64,000 nucleotides of DNA from Gnetum montanum (taxonomy: Eukaryota > Streptophyta > Gnetopsida > Gnetales > Gnetaceae). Under the pieces are notes generated by a model. That model ran no database searches. It was not told the origin of the DNA and was given only the letters and a program-made list of their open reading frames with translations. Below, piece by piece: positions 59,785 to 64,000 of the stretch. Location: the NCBI GenBank assembly GCA_015680685.1, contig MNCI01002152.1, positions 496,498-560,497 on the forward strand, in the 5' to 3' direction. Numbering within the stretch: position 1 is the stretch's first letter; each line of letters begins with the position of its first letter. Both the position numbers and the translations under genes were made by a program.

Positions 59785-60300
59785 GTTTTACATGACTATG
59801 CTGAGTATGCTCTAGAGCATAGTCCAATAATTAGGCAAATTTTGCAAAACTTGAGTTTTAGTGCTAACTATGCTGACTATGCTCTAGAGTGGTCCTAGTA
59901 GTGAGAGTATAGTTATGGTAGTTAGAAAATTTTTGCAAAAGTGATGTCTTCATGAAGACTACACTAACTATGCTCTAGAGCATAGTAGGGAGCATAGTCA
60001 CAACAGTTAGAAAATTTGCCAAAATATTTCTTCCATCCCAACCTACCTTGATAGCTTCTAGCTTAACTCTTAAGTAAATTTCCAAACTAGTCATTGGTGT
60101 GCAGAATACAGTAACTATGCTCTAGAGCATAGTCTTGGTAGGGAGAGTGTATTCCAACACTTACAAAAATCTATAGCTACTGTCGACACTTAGAAAAATC
60201 TTGCAAAACATAACCTCCTATGTCAACTACATTGACTACACTCTAGAGTGTAGTCCCAGTAATGGGAGCATAGTTTCATCACTTGGAAAATTTTGCCAAG
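59785..60300. repeat. U3 array with ctctagag palindromes (E2 5' LTR)
   Basis: Six or so units of 75-100 bases are present. Two contain the perfect 20-base palindrome actatgctctagagcatagt at 59967-59986 and 60114-60133. Others keep the ctctagag centre with diverged arms. Confidence 0.85.
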
Positions 60301-60360
60301 TTTTGACACTTAGAAAAATTTGTAGTTGAAACTTGAGAGCCCAAATTTGCTGGTGTTTCA

Positions 60361-60365
60361 GTAAC
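60361..60365. repeat. Right target-site duplication of E2 (gtaac)
   Basis: It is identical to 22721-22725 and adjoins the E2 LTR end. Confidence 0.85.
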
Positions 60366-61016
60366 CAAGGCACCTCTCTTTATAACCATAGGGGTTTGGA
60401 AATATGAAGTACATAAAGTACATGTAGATGATGGGGTAGTAATCAACATCATATCTCATACCATTGTTGAATTCTTGGGCCTAATAGAATAGATGCACCA
60501 TATGACGACCTCATTCCTTAAACCACTTAATGAATCATAAGTTGCAGTTAAAGGCTCCATCTCTTTAGATGTTGTGGTAGGGGAGCAATTCACTATAATG
60601 ATAGATTTCTTGATGGTAGAAGAAACACCAAGATTCAACATTATCCTCAGAAGAACTTGGCTAGCCTAATTACAAGTTGTGTCTTTGCTATTCACCAAGA
60701 GATTCACTTGCCTTACAAGGAAGGTAAAATAATCATTCATGATGATAGTGCAGTTCCCTTAGTTGTTACCAATGTTGATGTCAAATAAGGGTTTGAAGTA
60801 TATTTTTAGGAAGAAACTCCTACCTTTGGCCACATAATCGAAAAGGTTAATGAAGCCAATGAGACCAAGATGAACAATAAGAAATCCATTGATGCATCAT
60901 GGGGAGAGCTTCCCTTCAACATTGTCAATGAAGGAGATGGGGAATATAAACTGATGCAAAATAGACCATACACATTTCCTAGTCTCTCAAAAATTAGGAA
61001 GCACTTGGACAAGTGA
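60361..61016 (+). pseudogene. E3 gag-protease, second module, 3' part
   Basis: The reading interrupted at 22725 resumes here after the duplicated gtaac: APLFITIG-type strand (60370), KVHVDDGVVINIISH with D-D-G codons at 60427-60435, VAVKGSISLDVVVGEQF, and the FNIILRRTWLA segment (G-R changed to R-R) at about 60636-60668. The C-terminal segment includes EETPTFGHI, SWGELPFNIVNEGDGE and FPSLSKIRKHLDK, with a stop at 61014. This matches the C-termini of E1, E2 and E4. Confidence 0.8.
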
Positions 61017-61205
61017 TATACATTCCTAAGCCTTCTTATACCCTATGCACTTATAGCACTGTAACTATATGTACTTATAGCCCAATAGCCTAGTTTATAC
61101 TTTACTTACTTTTCCATGTGTTACCATGTTTTCCTTTACTTTGAATCCTTTATTTTCCTATAGCTTAGAAGTTTACCATTTTTTTTACATTCTTTTACTA
61201 TTGAA
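61017..61205 (+). other. E3 spacer downstream of gag-protease
   Basis: Noncoding and T-rich. It resembles the stretch after the E1 gag-protease only loosely, and ends where strong similarity to 52866 begins. Confidence 0.4.
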
Positions 61206-62038
61206 CCCTATGGAAACACATGCACAACCTTCAAGAAAGAGTGCCAAGACAAGACACAAATATTGAAGACCTTTAGTCCCAAAATGACTTTCTTTCGACT
61301 CGGTCATGGAGAGATAGTACTTGATGGACTATAAAGATTGATAATGCTAGGTACTAGTTAACTATTCGGGGCAAGAATAAGGCCACCTAGTTGATCATTG
61401 AGTAGCTGCTACAGATGGATTTACTTGCCCAAGAAAATAAAGATTAAAATAATTTTAGCAATAAGGTGTGCAAGTGAGGGAAAATGCAAAAGAACCGCAA
61501 ACACCACTATAAGAGTGAGCAAGATTCATATCTTTTGTAGCTCAAAGAAGAGTCCATCGATTGTCACTACCTTGAGATGCTTTTTTAGATGATTAGTAGG
61601 AGATGGGCCTTTGAGATATTTTCTCACCACATGGTAATTAGTAATTCCCAAGAGCAGAAGATCTTCACACCCTTAGGAGAGGCTTCATCTATCACATTTT
61701 CCATGTATTCATCCACATGGATCACTGTGGATAAAGGCAAGACCCTTATAGGGTTTTACTTTGGCTAGGAGGATTGGACATAGCTATCTGAGGTTGAGAT
61801 CCTCTAACATTTAGAGGAGGATCTTGATAGGCTGCTTCCAAACATGGTCAATTTGGGACCCTCTTAGGTTATTTTTTTATGTTGTTTTCATGATTTTGAT
61901 GTTAGTTTGTATATGGTACATTTTCTTATAGGTTGTCATGTATTTTTGCATTGCTAATAGGCACCAGGCAATGTTGCAAGTTGCAGCAGTGTAGTACATG
62001 AAGATGAACCTCCACCCCCACCTTGTACCATTGGTTGA
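61206..62038 (+). pseudogene. Antisense accessory gene of E4, 3' part
   Basis: It keeps the end of the coiled-coil exon (61206-61867, ending ccctcttag before gtt, like E2's tcctcttgg before gtt) and the last exon from 61961 (after ttgctaatag) to a stop at 62036. The 87-bp duplication follows (62084). Both splice borders are in the same positions as in E1 and E2. The upstream exons are missing. Confidence 0.65.
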
Positions 62039-62334
62039 GCACATCTAGATGTAGCCCTACAATTCAAAACCAGTGGCATAGCGGATGAAGATGAACCTCC
62101 ACCCCCACCTTGTACCACTGGTTTAGCACATCCTAATGTAGCCTTGCTATTGGGCATCTTTACATTTTTTGTGTATTTTGTTGTATGATGCAAATGATCA
62201 TGCTATGTACTATTATTGATATGAGATGTTTTGACCATTTTTTCTATGGGCATGTATGATGTGTATATTTTTGCATTTATTTCTTATGTTGTTAATGCTA
62301 ATGATGTGATGAATTGATGCAACTAAGTTATGAT

Positions 62335-62520
62335 TATTGCTAGTTTTAGGCCATCTTAGGCTACATAAGTAGATAGCATGTTGGTAGTTTTAGGCCATTC
62401 TAGATCCCAGTGCTAGTTTAAGACCTTTTCAAGCCATGCAATGTAAGGAGTATTGCTAATTTTAGGCCATGTGGGACCATGTTGTTAGTTTAGGCCCTTT
62501 TCAGGCCATGCCATTTTTTG
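62335..62520 (-). repeat. E4 module-boundary repeats
   Basis: Units tagttttaggccat, tagtttaagacctttt and tagtttaggccctttt (plus strand) correspond to the E2 array at 54005-54245 and lie in the same place, between antisense gene and gag-protease. Confidence 0.65.
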
Positions 62521-62739
62521 GTAATTTGAATTTTGTGATTTTTCTACATTTTAAACATAAGCAAGTGAAAATGTAAATTAAGTGAAACTACACAAACAAG
62601 AGAAATAAATTTTCAATGAGATAAATAATGCAACAACACGATCTAACTAAATGTAAAATACAAGAAAATTGCAAACAAGTGAAGGATGTAGAAGTGGAGG
62701 TAGGCAAGCACCTAGTGCATGTTGGACTAAGGGGATCCC

Positions 62740-64000
62740 TTAGTTGTGTAGTTGCTTCCTAATCTAATGTGGATTAAGTGGCATATTAGGCCTAGATAGT
62801 ACAATTTAGTACTCATATTAACCTTTTTTAGCTATGTCAAAGGGAAAATTTTCCCACAAAGCATTCTTTGGAAGGTCATTCGCTCCCTTTGGTTCCTCAA
62901 GTTGGTCTACCTCACACATCTCACCCTCATCCTTCACAAGAGGTGCATCATTAGGGAACTTCATTTCTGATCCTTGTTCAGTGTCAATGTTGTTAAGAAG
63001 GAGAGGGGCTATAGTGTTGCCATAAATAATAACCTCTCCACCTTCATATGGAAGGTGGATAAGGAAGGAGATGGCCTATAGCTAGGCTAACCAGGGTCTA
63101 CCCAAAATAAGGTTGAAACCTGGCATCTCCTCAATCATAATGAACTTAGTGGTGATGGGGAATTGTTCCCCTACCACAAAGGCTATCGTGACTATTCCCC
63201 TTACAATAATGTGTGAACCATTCAAGGATCTTAGGCATGTTATCTTTGTTGGTTTGACTTGGTCAATAAGACCTAGCTTGTCGATGACTATGTATGGGAT
63301 GACATTAGTTGACACCCTGTCATTGATGTACATCCTACAAATCCTACATTGTCCAATGTGAACTGTGATAAACATTAGCATGGTAATGAATTGACCCTTC
63401 TTAGGGTCTACTATGATTGCCTCATCACAAAATGCCAAGGATGTTAAACTTGGTTCATATGAGGGCAAGGGAGAAGGCAACATCATAGGATGGATGGATT
63501 GCTCGTCCATTCGCATGTCCTCTATGAGAAGAATGGAGGTCAACATGTGAACTAGCACTTCATAGTGGGTATAGGAAGTTATTATCAAGTCATACAAGAT
63601 TAATGTTGTATTTTTTTATTTTAAAGCCTGTTTAACTTGCACCAATGCATCAAGGAAATCTTTGTTGTTGTCTATTGCCTTGTTGTTGGCCTTCATCTTC
63701 TACATGTGGCCCAAGAGATGAATCTCTCATGGAGGATATTTTGCCTTTGCCTACTTTGCTTGCTTTGGAGCCTTAGTGCTCCATTGTTGGTTGCTAGTTG
63801 CTATGGCCTCTTTAGCTAGTTAGGCCATTGGGATAGAGGACAAGGGGCTTTGGTGGGCCTAGTGCCCTTTGCTCCTAGTGTTGCCTAAGCATTTGATTGG
63901 TGAGGCACTCATTGGGCCTCCCAAGTTACCATCTCAATTACCTGTTGGTATTGGTTGTAGGATGGGGCCTTGGGCAAACAGGGACTGATGCATTGCCCAC
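62740..64000 (-). pseudogene. E4 gag-protease, 3' part (cut by the window edge)
   Basis: The protease part is the best preserved in the window: an open stretch of 171 residues at 63597-63082 includes YEVLVHMLTSILLIED, CRMYINDRVSTNVIPYIVID and FNLILGRPWLA. The active-site positions read N-D-R at 63316-63324, close to E2's G-D-R. The C-terminal domain reaches a stop at 62742-62740 with VPLNPH.IRKQLHN. The gag part lies beyond the window. Confidence 0.75.

Larger units (their letters stand above)
22726..60360 (-). mobile_element. Tat-type LTR retrotransposon E2 (interrupted by E1)
   Basis: This is a complete minus-strand element. Its parts in its own 5' to 3' order are: LTR 60360-58675, primer site 58668-58650, gag-protease 58195-54465, antisense gene (plus strand) 50106-53701, RT-RH-aRH-INT 47802-44335, tail with boundary repeats, polypurine tract 42400-42381 and 3' LTR 42380-40796 plus 22810-22726. 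The 5-base gtaac duplications flank it. Without E1 and its duplicated gaagg the element is about 19.65 kb. Divergence near the outer LTR ends is 9 of 62 bases by hand count. All coding parts are broken. Confidence 0.85.
58675..60360 (-). repeat. 5' LTR of E2
   Basis: On the minus strand it runs from TGAAACACCAGC at 60360 to ..agtcactaca at 58675, 1,686 bases, and pairs with 40796-42380 plus 22726-22810. The TATA box is on the minus strand at 59379-59386. Confidence 0.9.
61206..64000 (-). mobile_element. Tat-type element E4 fragment (close relative of E2)
   Basis: From about 61206 (cctatggaaacacatgcac) the sequence tracks 52866-55760 of E2 without a break: the end of the antisense gene, the boundary repeats, then gag-protease on the minus strand. 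It begins in mid-exon, with no LTR or target duplication, so it is truncated at the left. It runs off the window at the right. Confidence 0.75.

Noticed and set aside
61954-62193. Gly/Ser-rich minus frame with two GGGGGSSSS blocks
   Set aside because: It is the complement of the 87-bp duplicated acidic exon (cctccacccccacc), so the repeat is a by-product.

Overview
The window is plant nuclear DNA made almost entirely of decayed, nested LTR retrotransposons. No intact cellular gene, tRNA, rRNA or CRISPR array is visible. Most coding remnants belong to the plant-specific Tat clade of Ty3/gypsy elements. The sign is a pol reading RT, RNase H, a second (archaeal-type) RNase H, then integrase. Nearly every frame carries stops, many of them TAG where Gln or Trp is expected. 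This suggests old, methylated DNA in a large-genome seed plant; the species cannot be read from the sequence.

Layout. 1-5,763: family A element, a broken gag-protease followed by a noncoding tail and a short LTR, with no pol. 5,764-11,400: AT-rich DNA with small tandem repeats, a possible 3.2-kb LTR-like block, and a second family A tail and LTR. 11,430-13,835: a decayed accessory ORF with a coiled coil. 13,938-22,725: 5' LTR, primer site and leader of a Tat element (E3), followed by two gag-protease modules in tandem.

The second E3 module is split after 22,725 and resumes at 60,361. Between lies E2 (minus strand, 22,726-60,360, GTAAC target duplication). Inside E2's 3' LTR sits E1 (plus strand, 22,811-40,790, GAAGG target duplication). 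Hand-counted LTR divergence is higher for E2 than E1, as the nesting order requires. At 61,206 the E3 remnant is joined abruptly to E4, a minus-strand relative of E2 that runs off the window.

The most interesting result is the shared plan of E1 and E2: LTR, leader, gag-protease, a separate gene on the OPPOSITE strand, then RT-RH-aRH-INT, tail and LTR. In E1 the antisense gene can be followed from a start codon behind a TATA box at 33,401-33,410 through about seven exons to an acidic last exon at 29,115-29,255. Protein sequence and several splice boundaries are matched in E2, and in the part kept in E4. The gene lies in the protease-RT interval, where Ogre elements of the same clade carry an intron. 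Degenerate repeats built on one unit (core CCTTAAACTAGCA) sit at each module boundary, and each family's LTR carries its own palindromic minisatellite.
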